Assembly (NCBI RefSeq): GCF_016735515.1
Contig: NZ_JAERQZ010000001.1
Span: forward strand, 4,576,746-4,640,745
Origin: Piscinibacter sp. HJYY11
Lineage (GTDB): Bacteria > Pseudomonadota > Gammaproteobacteria > Burkholderiales > Burkholderiaceae_C
Direction: 5' to 3'
DNA: 64,000 nucleotides
A program made the translations under genes and the position numbers. Shown piece after piece: positions 55,391-64,000 of this stretch. Positions within the stretch are counted from its first letter, which is position 1. Every line of letters begins with the position of its first letter. The notes below the pieces were generated by a model, which saw only the letters and a list, made by a program, of their open reading frames with translations, made no database searches and was not told the origin of the DNA.

Positions 55391-56044
55391 ATGAGCAAGC
55401 TGGCCAAGGCCCCCAAGATCCAAGAGAAAAAGACGCCGGGTTTGGCGGCTTCCAACATGACGGGCACGGGCCCTGGCGGCCTGTCGGTGCGAGCCTTTGC
55501 CGAGTGGTACCGCGACCGTGAACTCGAGCAGTGGGAGCGTTTCGACTACGCCGCGCTCGAGAAGATCGCGAAAGCCATCGAGAAGGTCGAGAAGTCGGGC
55601 AAGACGATCTTCGTGATGGGCAACGGCGGCTCGGCGGCCACCGCCTCGCACATCGCCACCGACTGGTCCAAGACCGCCGAGCGTGTGGGCAAGCCGCTCA
55701 TCCGCTGCATCTCGCTCAACGACAACACCGCCTTCATGACGGCCATCGGCAACGACCTCGGCTACGACGAGCTCTTTGCACGCCAGCTGCGCAACCTCTG
55801 CGGCAAGGGTGATCTTGTCGTCATCATTTCGGGCTCGGGCAACTCGCCCAGCGTGCTCAAGGCCAACGACTATGCAAAGAGCGTCGGCGCCACCACCGTC
55901 GGCCTCACCGGCTTCACCGGCGGCAAGCTGCGCAAGGACGTCGATATCTGCTTCCACGTGGAAAGCGACCAGTACGGCGTGATCGAAGACATGCACATGG
56001 CCGCCGGTTCGATCCTCGCGTTCTACCTGAAGCAGCGCAAGTGA
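55391..56044 (+). CDS. gmhA: Sedoheptulose-7-phosphate isomerase (SIS domain)
   Basis: 217 residues. SIS-fold motifs: FVMGNGGSAATASHIATDW, SLNDNTAFMTAIGNDLGYDELF, VVIISGSGNSPSVLKA and the late DMHMAAGSILAFYL with the active-site His. The start at 55391 is preferred over upstream in-frame codons, which look non-coding. GmhA converts sedoheptulose-7-phosphate to heptose-7-phosphate, the first step to GDP- or ADP-heptose. The hddA and hddC-like genes downstream show that the GDP-D,D-heptose branch is meant. Confidence 0.9.
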   Translation: MSKLAKAPKIQEKKTPGLAASNMTGTGPGGLSVRAFAEWYRDRELEQWERFDYAALEKIAKAIEKVEKSGKTIFVMGNGGSAATASHIATDWSKTAERVGKPLIRCISLNDNTAFMTAIGNDLGYDELFARQLRNLCGKGDLVVIISGSGNSPSVLKANDYAKSVGATTVGLTGFTGGKLRKDVDICFHVESDQYGVIEDMHMAAGSILAFYLKQRK

Positions 56045-56051
56045 TGCCGCG

Positions 56052-57326
56052 GTGATCCACTACGTCACGCAAAACGGCATCGGCAACGCCTGGGTTGCCA
56101 ACGAGCTGAGCCGCGTCGAAGCCGCCGGCATCCCGGTGGCGCTGCACGCGATGCGTGCGCCCGACAAGCTGCTGCACGACTCCGACTGGGCGGTGGCGAT
56201 GAACCGCCGCACCGAGCTGATGTACCCGCTGCCGCTGGTGGCGATGTTCTTCTCGTTGCTGGCAGCGCCGCTCCGCTTCCGCGGGCGATTCTTCTCTGCA
56301 CTGTGGAATGCCTTCTTCGGCCGCCGCGAACACATCCGTGCGCGGCTCGCGGGCATTGCGCACCTCGTCGTCGCGGTGCATTGGGCAACGGGCATCCTCA
56401 AGAGCGGACGCAAGGTCTCGCAGATCCATTCGCAGTGGATCAACTCCTGCGGCACGATCGCGATGTATGGCGCGTGGCTGCTCGATGCGCCGTTCAGCTG
56501 GACGGGTCATGCGACCGACCTCTTCCGCAACCGCAGCGCCTTGCTCGACAAGATCGAACGCGCCAACTTCATCATCTGCATCTCCACCTTCCACCGCGAC
56601 TTCTACCTGAAGCACGGTGCGCGGCCGGAGCAACTGGTGATCGCCTACTGCGGCATCGACCTCTCGTGGTTCTACCCGCCGACGGCCGCGCGGGACCCGA
56701 ACAAGGTCTACCGCATCGTCTCGTCAGGCCGCCTGGTCGAGAAGAAAGGCTTCTCCGACCTCATCGACGCCTGCAAGATCCTCGCGGACCGTGGCGAGAA
56801 GTTCGAGTGCGTGATCGGCGGCAGCGGCCCGCTCGAAGCGGATCTCAACGCCCAGATCAAGCGCCTCGATCTCGCCGACCGCATCAGCGTGACCGGCAAG
56901 GCCTTGCTGCAGGAAAAGATCGTCGACTTCATGCACGAAGGCGACGTCTATGTGCTGCCGTGCGTGTGGGCGAGCGATGGCGACGTCGACGGCCTGCCGC
57001 AGATGATCATGGAAGCGATGGCGAGCGGCCTGCCGGCGATCTCGACGCGCCTGGTCGGCATCCCCGACCTGCTGCAGCATGAAGACACCGGCCTGCTCGT
57101 CGATCCCAACCAGCCGGCGCAGCTTGCCGATGCGATGGCCCGATTGATGCATGACCCCGCACTGGCAGCGCGCCTGTCCGAGCGCGGCCAGCAACTGCTC
57201 AAGAAAACCTTCGACCTGAACAACTGCCTCGAGCCGTTGATCGACAAATTCCGCCAGAGCCTGTCTGCCTCGGCCCCCGGCCAGCGCAGCACCGGCTCGG
57301 CCACGCCAACCAGGGTGACGACATGA
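56052..57326 (+). CDS. Glycosyltransferase family 4
   Basis: 424 residues, GT-B fold. It starts with a GTG at 56052, 7 bp after gmhA. Motifs: WTGHATDLFRNRSAL and ICISTFHRDFYLKHG in the N-domain, then RIVSSGRLVEKKGFSDLIDA, CVIGGSGPLEADL and DGLPQMIMEAMASGLPAIST, the retaining-enzyme ExxxxxxxE-like loop. Its place inside the heptose-nucleotide cluster makes a heptosyl- or mannosyltransferase likely, but the donor is inferred only from context. It overlaps hddA by ATGA. Confidence 0.88.
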   Translation: MIHYVTQNGIGNAWVANELSRVEAAGIPVALHAMRAPDKLLHDSDWAVAMNRRTELMYPLPLVAMFFSLLAAPLRFRGRFFSALWNAFFGRREHIRARLAGIAHLVVAVHWATGILKSGRKVSQIHSQWINSCGTIAMYGAWLLDAPFSWTGHATDLFRNRSALLDKIERANFIICISTFHRDFYLKHGARPEQLVIAYCGIDLSWFYPPTAARDPNKVYRIVSSGRLVEKKGFSDLIDACKILADRGEKFECVIGGSGPLEADLNAQIKRLDLADRISVTGKALLQEKIVDFMHEGDVYVLPCVWASDGDVDGLPQMIMEAMASGLPAISTRLVGIPDLLQHEDTGLLVDPNQPAQLADAMARLMHDPALAARLSERGQQLLKKTFDLNNCLEPLIDKFRQSLSASAPGQRSTGSATPTRVTT

Positions 57327-58321
57327 TCATTTCGCAAACCCCGTACCGGGTGAGCTTCGCCGGCGGCGGCACCGACCTGCCGGCCTTCTACCGCCAGGAA
57401 TTCGGCGCCGTGCTGTCGATGGCCATCGACAAGCACATGTACGTGACGGTGAGCCCGCGTTTCGAGAAGACGGCGCGCGTGGCCTACACCAAGGTGGAGA
57501 TTGCCGAGTCGGTCAACGACATCCAGCACGAGCTGGTGCGCGAGGCGCTCAAGATCACCGGCCTGAGCCGCCACATCGAGATCACCACCGTGGGCGACGT
57601 GCCCGCCGGCACGGGCATGGGCTCGTCGAGCTCGCTGACCGTGGGCCTGCTGCAGGCGCTCTACGCCTACAAGGGCCAGATCATCAGCGCGAAGAACGTC
57701 GCCGAACAGGCCTGCAAGATCGAGATCGACATCCTCGGCAAGCCGATCGGCAAACAGGACCAGTACGCCGCCGCCTTCGGCAACCTCAACTACATCCGCT
57801 TCAACCCCGACGACACCGTCGACGTGGAGCCGGTGCCGGCCCCGGCCGAGACGATGAAGGAACTGTCGAGCCGCATGATGCTGCTCTACACCGAGCAGCA
57901 GCGCGATGCCGACGGCATCCTGAAGCGCCAGAGCGAAGGCACGAAAGACCGCATGCCGGTGCTGCGCGCGATGCGCGACCTCGCGCAGGAGATGCGCGTG
58001 GCCATCACCGGCGCCAACGGCCTCGACGAATTTGCGAAGCTGCTGCACCAGGGCTGGGAGCTCAAGCGCTCGCTCGGCTTCGGCATCAGCATGGAGCGTG
58101 TGGACGCCTGGTACGAGCAGGCGCGCAAGCTGGGCGCCCAGGGCGGCAAGCTGCTGGGCGCCGGCGGGGGTGGATTCCTGCTGCTCGTGGCGCCCAAGGA
58201 GCGCCACAACCTGATCCGCGATGCCTTGGGCAACCCACGCGAGCTGACGCTCGACATCGACCGCCGCGGCGGCCGTGTCATCTTCATCAGCGACCATCAG
58301 CGCCTGCTGCACAACCAGTAA
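57323..58321 (+). CDS. hddA: D-glycero-alpha-D-manno-heptose-7-phosphate kinase (GHMP family)
   Basis: 332 residues. It starts with ISQTPYRVSFAGGGTDLPAF, the GHMP N-terminal strand in its HddA form, and has the GHMP ATP loop DVPAGTGMGSSSSLTVGLL. GKPIGKQDQYAAAFG and KLLGAGGGGFLLLV are the remaining kinase motifs. HddA phosphorylates heptose-7-phosphate at C1, leading to the GDP-heptose route used for S-layer and capsule sugars. Between gmhA/GT4 and the epimerase gene, in one operon. Confidence 0.92.
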   Translation: MIISQTPYRVSFAGGGTDLPAFYRQEFGAVLSMAIDKHMYVTVSPRFEKTARVAYTKVEIAESVNDIQHELVREALKITGLSRHIEITTVGDVPAGTGMGSSSSLTVGLLQALYAYKGQIISAKNVAEQACKIEIDILGKPIGKQDQYAAAFGNLNYIRFNPDDTVDVEPVPAPAETMKELSSRMMLLYTEQQRDADGILKRQSEGTKDRMPVLRAMRDLAQEMRVAITGANGLDEFAKLLHQGWELKRSLGFGISMERVDAWYEQARKLGAQGGKLLGAGGGGFLLLVAPKERHNLIRDALGNPRELTLDIDRRGGRVIFISDHQRLLHNQ

Positions 58322-58331
58322 AGCCAGACCC

Positions 58332-59456
58332 ATGAGAGTGCTCATCACCGGCGGTGCCGGCTTCATCGGTTCCCACACCGCCGACGCGCTGCTGCGCGAG
58401 GGCTACCAGGTGCGTGTGCTCGACTCGCTGGAAGAGCCGGTGCACCCCGGCCATGCCAAGCCGGCCTACCTCGACCCGCGCATCGAGTTCATCAAAGGCG
58501 ACGTGCGCAACGAAGCGGTGCTGCTGGATGCGCTGCGCGGCAGCGACTATGTCTACCACCTGGCCGCCTTCCAGGACTACCTGCCGACCTTCAGCCGCTT
58601 CTTCGACGTCAACGTGACCAGCACCGCGCTGATCTACGAGCTGATCGTGCGCGAGAAGCTGCCGGTGAAGAAGGTGATCGTGGCCTCCAGCCAGGCGGCG
58701 CTCGGCGAAGGTCTTTATCACGATGCCAATGGCAAGGCTGTGCTACCCGACATCCGCCCGACGGAGCAGCTCGAGCGTGGCGTGTGGGAGGTGCAGGCGC
58801 CCAAGGGCTTCAGCGGTCCGCTGCAATGGCAGCCGACCGACGAGACGGTCGCCAACCCGCAGAACCAGTACGGCCTGTCGAAGATCGCCGAAGAGCGTGT
58901 GGCGCTCTCGCTTGGCAAGCGCTACGGCATCCCGAGCGTGGCGATGCGCTACTCGATCGTGCAGGGGCCGCGCCAGAGCTTCTACAACGCGTACAGCGGC
59001 GCCTGCCGCGTGTTTTCCTTGAGCTTCCACCTCGGCCGCGAGCCGATGATCTACGAAGACGGCCAGCAGGTGCGCGACTTCGTGAACGTGCAGGACGTGG
59101 TCGACGCCAACCTGCTCGTGCTGCGCGACGAGCGTGCGGACTACGAGATGTTCAACGTGGGCGGCGACAAGGCGCACACGGTGGCCTCGTTCGCGACCGT
59201 CGTGGCCGAGGTCTTCGGTGCCAAGGGCTACCAGGCCCAGCCCTGCGGCAAGTTCCGCTTCGGCGACACGCGCCACATCTGCTCCGACGTGAGCAAGCTC
59301 AAGTCGCTCGGCTGGAAGCCGACGCGCACGGTGCACCAGAGCGTCGAGGCTTACAAGGCCTGGCTGTCGACCGCCGACAACGCAGCGCAGATCCTCGACT
59401 ACTGCAACCAGCAGATGGCCGCGCTCAACGTCGTGCGCGACGTCAACAAGGCGTGA
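58332..59456 (+). CDS. NAD-dependent sugar epimerase/dehydratase (extended SDR)
   Basis: 374 residues. NAD site VLITGGAGFIGSHTADALL, then YHLAAFQDYLPTF, VASSQAALGEG and QNQYGLSKIAEE (catalytic YxxxK). The insert PKGFSGPLQWQPTDE is unusual and not part of standard GalE. In this operon it could act on GDP-heptose, for example as an epimerase or dehydratase that diversifies the sugar, but no specific activity can be assigned. It starts 10 bp after hddA and overlaps the nucleotidyltransferase start (GTGA). Confidence 0.82.
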   Translation: MRVLITGGAGFIGSHTADALLREGYQVRVLDSLEEPVHPGHAKPAYLDPRIEFIKGDVRNEAVLLDALRGSDYVYHLAAFQDYLPTFSRFFDVNVTSTALIYELIVREKLPVKKVIVASSQAALGEGLYHDANGKAVLPDIRPTEQLERGVWEVQAPKGFSGPLQWQPTDETVANPQNQYGLSKIAEERVALSLGKRYGIPSVAMRYSIVQGPRQSFYNAYSGACRVFSLSFHLGREPMIYEDGQQVRDFVNVQDVVDANLLVLRDERADYEMFNVGGDKAHTVASFATVVAEVFGAKGYQAQPCGKFRFGDTRHICSDVSKLKSLGWKPTRTVHQSVEAYKAWLSTADNAAQILDYCNQQMAALNVVRDVNKA

Positions 59457-60187
59457 ACGCGACCCAGCGGAAAACCAAGGCAGTGCTGCTGGCCGGCGGC
59501 CTCGGCACACGCTTGCGTCCGCTGACGAACACCGTGCCGAAGTGCCTGGTCGAGATTGCCGGTCGGCCCTTGCTGGATTACTGGTTCCAGGCGCTGCGTG
59601 CGGCCGGCATCACCGACGTGCTGGTGAACAACCACCACCTGCCCGATGCGGTGCGGGCGTTCCTCGATGCCAAGCGCGCCGAAGGCTTCAACGCCGTCGA
59701 GGCCTACGAGCCGACGCTTCTGGGTTCGGCGGGCACGGTGGCGCACAACCGGGCCTGGGCCGACGGGGCCGATGACGTGCTCATCATCTACGCGGACAAC
59801 CTGTCGAGCCTGGACCTGAGCACCTTCATGGCCAGCCACCGGGCACATGGCTTGCCCATGACGATGCTGCTGTTCCACGCGCCGAACCCGAAGGCCTGCG
59901 GCATTGCCGAGGTCGACGTCACCGGTCGCATCGTCGATTTCGTCGAGAAGCCGGCGGAGCCGAAGTCGGACCTGGCGAATGCGGGCGTGTATGCGGTGAC
60001 CGCCGATGCGTGGCGCGAGATGGCCGATGCAAAGGCCTTCGACCTCGGCTTCGACGTGCTGCCGAAGTTCGTGGGCCGCATGCAAGGCCATGTGCACGAG
60101 GGCTACCACCGCGACATCGGCAACCTCGACGCGCTGGAGGCGGCGCGTGCGGCTGCACCCCGTGTCTTCGCGGGGCGATTCAACTGA
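59453..60187 (+). CDS. hddC: Sugar-phosphate nucleotidyltransferase, HddC-like
   Basis: 244 residues, GTG start overlapping the preceding stop. The nucleotide-binding signature is AVLLAGGLGTRLRPLTNTVPK, followed by EIAGRPLLDYWF, LLGSAGTVAHNRAW and IIYADNLSSLDLSTF. VDFVEKPAEPKSDLANAGVYAV is the conserved EKP segment. With gmhA, hddA and gmhB in the locus, the expected reaction is GTP plus heptose-1-phosphate to GDP-D-glycero-D-manno-heptose. Another hexose-1-phosphate substrate cannot be excluded. Confidence 0.85.
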   Translation: MNATQRKTKAVLLAGGLGTRLRPLTNTVPKCLVEIAGRPLLDYWFQALRAAGITDVLVNNHHLPDAVRAFLDAKRAEGFNAVEAYEPTLLGSAGTVAHNRAWADGADDVLIIYADNLSSLDLSTFMASHRAHGLPMTMLLFHAPNPKACGIAEVDVTGRIVDFVEKPAEPKSDLANAGVYAVTADAWREMADAKAFDLGFDVLPKFVGRMQGHVHEGYHRDIGNLDALEAARAAAPRVFAGRFN

Positions 60188-60219
60188 TTGAGACCTGATC
60201 AAGGACAAGAGGACAAGAC

Positions 60220-61221
60220 ATGAAAGTGCTGGTGACGGGCGGAGCGGGCTATGTGGGCAGTGCGTGCCTGCGCAAGTTGCTGGCCGAGGGCCACGATGCG
60301 ATTGCCTTCGACAACCTCTCGGAAGGTTATGAAGCCGCCGTGCCCGCGGGCAAGCTGGTCAAGGGCGACATTGCCGACACGGCGGCGCTGACGAAGCTGA
60401 TGAAGGACCACGGCAGCGAAGCCGTGATGCACTTCGCTGCCGCCACCTACGTGGGCGAATCGGTGACCAACCCCGACCACCACTACAACAACAACATCGC
60501 CGGCACGTTGAGCCTGCTGCGTGCGATGCGCCAGGCGGGCGTCAACCGCATGCTGTTCTCCAGCACCTGCGCCACCTATGGCGACAACCCGGTGGTGCCG
60601 ATGAACGAGACCGCCGCGCAGATCCCGTGTAGCCCGTACGCACGCACCAAGCTGGCGGTCGAGTGGATGATCCGCGACTTCGCGCACGCCTACGGCCTGG
60701 GCTTCACGCTGCTGCGCTACTTCAACGCCTCGGGCGCCGACCGCGACGGCGAGTTCGGCGAGGCGCACGACCCCGAGACGCACCTGATCCCGCTGCTGCT
60801 GCAGGTGGCCCTCGGCCAGCGCGACAAGCTGATGCTCTATGGCGACGACTACCCCACCCCAGACGGCACCTGCATCCGCGACTACGTGCACACCGACGAC
60901 CTGGCGCAGGCCCACATGCTGGCCATCATGGCAACCACGCCGACGACGGCCGAGGTCTTCAACATCGGCACCGGCAACGGCCAGTCGGTGAAGGAAGTGC
61001 ACCGTGCCTGCGAAGAGGTCACCGGCAGGAAGATCCCGCTGCAGGTCACGGCCCGCCGCCCGGGCGATGCGCCGGCGCTCGTCGCCGACCCGACCAAGCT
61101 CAAGACGCAGCTGGGCTGGAAGCCCGAGTTCTACGACATCAAGCGCACCGTCGAGACGGCATGGGCCTGGCATCAGAAGTACCCGAAGGGCTACGCCGAC
61201 AAGGTGAAGGCACAGCGCTGA
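60220..61221 (+). CDS. galE: UDP-glucose 4-epimerase
   Basis: 333 residues. NAD site VLVTGGAGYVGSACLRKLL, HFAAATYVGES, FSSTCATYGDNP (catalytic Ser/Thr) and SPYARTKLAVEWM (catalytic Tyr-x3-Lys). LLRYFNASGADRDGEFGE and CIRDYVHTDDLAQAH are typical of GalE, and PGDAPALVADPTK ends the substrate domain. It interconverts UDP-glucose and UDP-galactose for the glycan. It is the last gene of the 55391-61221 operon and is followed by a terminator. Confidence 0.9.
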   Translation: MKVLVTGGAGYVGSACLRKLLAEGHDAIAFDNLSEGYEAAVPAGKLVKGDIADTAALTKLMKDHGSEAVMHFAAATYVGESVTNPDHHYNNNIAGTLSLLRAMRQAGVNRMLFSSTCATYGDNPVVPMNETAAQIPCSPYARTKLAVEWMIRDFAHAYGLGFTLLRYFNASGADRDGEFGEAHDPETHLIPLLLQVALGQRDKLMLYGDDYPTPDGTCIRDYVHTDDLAQAHMLAIMATTPTTAEVFNIGTGNGQSVKEVHRACEEVTGRKIPLQVTARRPGDAPALVADPTKLKTQLGWKPEFYDIKRTVETAWAWHQKYPKGYADKVKAQR

Positions 61222-61245
61222 GCGCGGTGCAGGCTAAAGGAAAAC

Positions 61246-61267
61246 GGCGCCCCGAAGGGCGCCTTTT
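61246..61267. terminator. Bidirectional Rho-independent terminator between galE and gmhB
   Basis: GGCGCCC (61246-61252), loop CGAA, GGGCGCC (61257-61263), then TTTT on the plus strand. AAAA directly upstream (61241-61244) gives a T-tract for the minus strand. It lies 24 bp after the galE stop and 16 bp after the gmhB stop, so it can end both converging transcripts. Confidence 0.88.
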
Positions 61268-61283
61268 CATGGAGCGCAGTGGA

Positions 61284-61844
61284 TCAGGCAGCCACGTGCT
61301 GCGGCAGGAAGGCCTGCACTTCCGCGTGCGCCGAAACGACGGCGTGGGCCTGTGTCGTCGCCGGTTGCGGATGGCCCGGCGGGCGGAAAAGCAGCGTGCG
61401 GCCGACGCCTGCGCGCGCACCGGCCAGGATGTCGGTCTCCATGTCGCCCAGCAGCACCGAGGCCGCTAGGTCGACGTCAAACTCCTGTGCCGCCTGCAGG
61501 ATCATCCCGGGGTTGGGCTTGCGGAACGGCGATTCGGCCTTGTAGTGCCCGATGCCGTGCTCGGCGTGGTACGGGCAGAAATACACCTTGTCGATGGGCG
61601 CGCCCCGCGACGCGAACTCGCCGCACATCCACTCGGTGAGGGCGTGGAAATCGGCTTCGGTGTACTTGCCGCGGCCGATGCCGGCCTGGTTGGTGATCAC
61701 GAAGACGAGGTGGCCGCGCGCGCGTGCCGTGCGCACGAGGTCGAAGATGCCGTCGACGAAGTCGAAGTCCTCGCGCTTGTGCACGTAGGCGTGATCGATG
61801 TTGATCACGCCGTCGCGGTCAAGAAAGAGGGCAGGGCGGCCCAT
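61284..61844 (-). CDS. gmhB: D-glycero-beta/alpha-D-manno-heptose 1,7-bisphosphate 7-phosphatase
   Basis: 186 residues from the ATG at 61844, with AAAGGCGG upstream; 16 further in-frame codons extend into the gmd end and are not favoured. HAD motifs: LFLDRDGVINIDHAYVH (DxDG), VFVITNQAGIGRG (motif II) and LLGDMETDILAGARAG (motif IV). Between them CPYHAEHGIGHYKAESPFRKP is the zinc-loop region, here reduced compared with the usual four-ligand form. It dephosphorylates heptose bisphosphate in the GDP-heptose route. It is transcribed with gmd and fcl, opposite to the other heptose genes. Confidence 0.9.
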   Translation of the reverse strand: MGRPALFLDRDGVINIDHAYVHKREDFDFVDGIFDLVRTARARGHLVFVITNQAGIGRGKYTEADFHALTEWMCGEFASRGAPIDKVYFCPYHAEHGIGHYKAESPFRKPNPGMILQAAQEFDVDLAASVLLGDMETDILAGARAGVGRTLLFRPPGHPQPATTQAHAVVSAHAEVQAFLPQHVAA

Positions 61845-61857
61845 GCGCCTGCCGCCT

Positions 61858-62979
61858 TTACTCGTGGTAGTCGTAGGCCTGGAAACCGGCAAGCTTGACC
61901 AGGCTGTCGCGGCGGGCCGAGTTGTAGTCGGCCTCGACCATCTCGGCCACGAGCTCCTGCAGCGTGGTCTTGGGCGTCCACCCGAGCTTCTGCTTGGCCT
62001 TGGTGGGGTCGCCGAGCAGCGTCTCGACTTCGGTCGGGCGGAAGTAGCGCGGGTCCACGCGCACGATCACGTCGCCGACCTTGCACTTGGCCTTGTCGCC
62101 CTCGACCTTGGTCACGGTGCCGATCTCGTCGACGCCTTCACCGGTGAAGGTGACGGTCACGCCCAGCTCCTTGGCGGCGAACTCGACGAACTGGCGCACG
62201 CTGTACTGCACGCCTGTCGCGATGACGAAGTCTTCGGGCTTGTCCTGCTGCAGCATCAGCCACTGCATCTCGACGTAGTCCCGCGCATGGCCCCAGTCGC
62301 GCAGCGCGCTCATGTTGCCCAGGTGCAGGCAGTCCTGCAGGCCGAGCGCGATGCGGGCGATGGCGCGGGTGATCTTGCGGGTGACGAAGGTCTCGCCGCG
62401 CAGCGGGCTCTCGTGGTTGAAGAGCACGCCATTGCAGGCGTACATGCCGTAGGCCTCGCGGTAGTTGACCGTGATCCAGTAGCCATAGAGCTTGGCCACG
62501 GCATAGGGGCTGCGCGGGTAGAACGGGGTGGTTTCCTTCTGCGGGATCTCCTGCACCAGGCCGTAGAGCTCGGAGGTGCTGGCCTGGTAGAAGCGGGTCT
62601 TCTTCTCGAGGCCGAGGATGCGGATGGCTTCCAGGATGCGCAGCGTGCCGATGCCGTCGGCATTGGCGGTGTACTCGGGCGTCTCGAAGCTCACCGCCAC
62701 ATGGCTCATGGCCGCGAGGTTGTAGATCTCGTCGGGCTGCACCTGCTGGATGATGCGGATCAGGTTGGTGCTGTCCGTCAGGTCACCGTAGTGCAGGATG
62801 AAGTTCTTGTTGTCGACGTGCGGGTCCTGGTAGAGGTGGTCGATGCGGTCGGTGTTGAAGAGGCTGGAGCGGCGCTTGATGCCGTGCACCTCGTAGCCCT
62901 TCTTCAGAAGCAGTTCGGAGAGGTATGCGCCATCCTGGCCGGTCACGCCGGTGATGAGGGCTACTTTCTTGTTGGACAT
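61858..62979 (-). CDS. gmd: GDP-mannose 4,6-dehydratase
   Basis: 373 residues, the usual length. NADP site [73 protein letters not shown] and [20 protein letters not shown] (catalytic Tyr-x3-Lys), then [20 protein letters not shown]. All are classic Gmd motifs. It converts GDP-mannose to GDP-4-keto-6-deoxymannose, the substrate of the fcl product upstream. The gap to fcl is 33 bp. Confidence 0.95.
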   Translation of the reverse strand: MSNKKVALITGVTGQDGAYLSELLLKKGYEVHGIKRRSSLFNTDRIDHLYQDPHVDNKNFILHYGDLTDSTNLIRIIQQVQPDEIYNLAAMSHVAVSFETPEYTANADGIGTLRILEAIRILGLEKKTRFYQASTSELYGLVQEIPQKETTPFYPRSPYAVAKLYGYWITVNYREAYGMYACNGVLFNHESPLRGETFVTRKITRAIARIALGLQDCLHLGNMSALRDWGHARDYVEMQWLMLQQDKPEDFVIATGVQYSVRQFVEFAAKELGVTVTFTGEGVDEIGTVTKVEGDKAKCKVGDVIVRVDPRYFRPTEVETLLGDPTKAKQKLGWTPKTTLQELVAEMVEADYNSARRDSLVKLAGFQAYDYHE

Positions 62980-63012
62980 GATCGGTCTCTGTGAGGATGG
63001 TCGGTCGAGGAA

Positions 63013-63939
63013 TTACTGGCGGAAGGGCGCGGTTTCGTAGGTGAGGCGCAGGCCGTCTTGCAGGCTGGTCTTGGCGCGCCAGCCGAGCGAGGCAAGGCGG
63101 CTCACGTCGAGCAGCTTGCGCGGCGTGCCGTCGGGCTTGGAGCTGTCGAACACGATGCGGCCCTTGAAGCCCACGGTGGCCATGACGGACTCGGCCAGCT
63201 CGCGGATGGTCACGTCCTCACCGGTGCCGATGTTGACCAGCGGGCCGGCGTAGCCCTGTTCGGCCAGGTGCACGCAGGCATCGGCCAAGTCGTCGACGTA
63301 GAGGAACTCGCGGCGCGGGTTGCCGCTGCCCCAGACCACGTATTCGCTGTCGCCCCGCTCGCGGGCCTCGTGGGCTTTGCGCAGCAGGGCCGGCAGCACG
63401 TGGCTGTTGGCGAGGTCGTAGTTGTCGTTGGGGCCGTAGAGGTTGGTGGGCATCACGCTCACGTACTGGCGGCCGTACTGCAGGTTGTAGTTGTCGCAGA
63501 GCTTGATGCCGGCGATCTTGGCGATGGCGTAGGGCTCGTTCGTGTATTCCAGCGGGCCGGTCAGCAGGTAGTCTTCCTTGATCGGCTGCGGGCAGTCGCG
63601 CGGGTAGATGCAGCTGGAGCCGAGGAACATCATCCGCTGCACGTCGGCGAGGTGCGCGCCGTGGATGAGGTTGGCTTCGATCGTCAGGTTCTGGTAGATG
63701 AAGTCGGCGCGGTAGACGTTGTTGGCCTGGATGCCGCCGACCTTGGCCGCTGCCACGAAGCTGTAGTCGGGCTTCTCGGCCGCGAGGAAGGCATGCACCG
63801 CCTTCTGGTCGAGCAGGTCGAGCTCGGCATGGGTGCGGGTCACGATGTTGGTGTAGCCCGCGGCCTTCAGTCGACGCACGAGGGCGCTGCCCACCATGCC
63901 ACGGTGACCGGCGACGTAGATCTTGGCGTTCTTGTCCAT
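63013..63939 (-). CDS. fcl: GDP-L-fucose synthase
   Basis: 308 residues. NADP site [73 protein letters not shown] (catalytic Tyr-x3-Lys) and [15 protein letters not shown]. This is the GDP-4-keto-6-deoxymannose 3,5-epimerase/4-reductase (Fcl/WcaG). Together with gmd it makes GDP-L-fucose. The manC end lies 21 bp upstream, so the minus-strand unit runs manC-fcl-gmd-gmhB. Confidence 0.95.
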   Translation of the reverse strand: MDKNAKIYVAGHRGMVGSALVRRLKAAGYTNIVTRTHAELDLLDQKAVHAFLAAEKPDYSFVAAAKVGGIQANNVYRADFIYQNLTIEANLIHGAHLADVQRMMFLGSSCIYPRDCPQPIKEDYLLTGPLEYTNEPYAIAKIAGIKLCDNYNLQYGRQYVSVMPTNLYGPNDNYDLANSHVLPALLRKAHEARERGDSEYVVWGSGNPRREFLYVDDLADACVHLAEQGYAGPLVNIGTGEDVTIRELAESVMATVGFKGRIVFDSSKPDGTPRKLLDVSRLASLGWRAKTSLQDGLRLTYETAPFRQ

Positions 63940-63960
63940 GCTGTCGTCTTGCGGGCCGCG

Positions 63961-64000
63961 TCAGCCGCGGCCGTAGGTGTCCTGGAAGCGAACGATGTCG
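63961..64000 (-). CDS. manC: Mannose-1-phosphate guanylyltransferase, last 12 codons
   Basis: The minus strand at the right edge reads DIVRFQDTYGRG followed by TGA (63963-63961). This matches the conserved C-terminal end of bifunctional mannose-1-phosphate guanylyltransferase/mannose-6-phosphate isomerases (DIVRFEDxYGR). It would supply GDP-mannose to gmd and fcl. Only 40 bp are visible, so the call rests on a short but distinctive tail plus context. Confidence 0.7.
   Translation of the reverse strand, partial: DIVRFQDTYGRG

Overview
The window is GC-rich (about two thirds by eye) and almost fully coding. Gene content and protein families point to a betaproteobacterium of the order Burkholderiales (Rubrivivax/Leptothrix-like). 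That is an inference: no rRNA, tRNA or housekeeping marker is present. The whole 64 kb reads as one very large exopolysaccharide (EPS) or surface-glycan locus. No transposase, integrase, CRISPR array, RNA gene or transcription-factor gene was seen.

Left block, minus strand (10790 down to 1): an exosortase-B/EPS export operon in the order epsI, epsD, epsE, epsF, epsG, xrtB, then a Wzy/ligase-like membrane protein, a Wzx-like flippase, a DUF5672 glycosyltransferase-like protein and a membrane acyltransferase cut by the edge. Divergent from it (11287-14501) are two paralogous parallel beta-helix lipoproteins; the first carries an Ig-like domain and a linker of 32 Ala-Pro dipeptides. Then come two acyltransferases, a SASA-type esterase and a glycosyltransferase-like gene (14509-19612).

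Centre, plus strand (19931-35556): a translationally coupled NRPS/PKS line. It holds a formyltransferase-A-[luciferase-like monooxygenase]-PCP protein with a glycine-like specificity code, a KS-AT-KR-DH-ACP-TE polyketide synthase, a crotonyl-CoA carboxylase/reductase, two GT2 glycosyltransferases and a GNAT-like protein. A second operon (35638-44928) starts with an AurF-like diiron oxygenase, an ACP and a free-standing adenylating enzyme, then runs through glycan genes: WecG/TagA/CpsF, deacetylase, GT2, SMR-like protein, HAD-UbiA fusion, GT-C and a methyltransferase.

A second carrier-protein module (44925-53267) has an amino acid:[carrier protein] ligase related to class II seryl-tRNA synthetases, DUF1839, an acyl-CoA dehydrogenase-like protein, an AcpS-type phosphopantetheinyl transferase, a carrier protein, a GH2 protein and a double alpha/beta hydrolase. 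An SGNH acyltransferase follows. The right end supplies nucleotide sugars: GDP-heptose (gmhA, hddA, hddC-like, gmhB) and GDP-L-fucose (gmd, fcl and the last codons of manC), with a GT4, an epimerase and galE.

Together these suggest a heptose- and fucose-containing polysaccharide, exported by a Wzx/Wzy-type exosortase-B system, that may be decorated by carrier-bound aminoacyl or polyketide units made in the same locus. A recurrent promoter element, CCCCT-N6-AGGGG followed 23-24 bp later by a -10-like hexamer, appears in front of several of these blocks and suggests one shared regulator.
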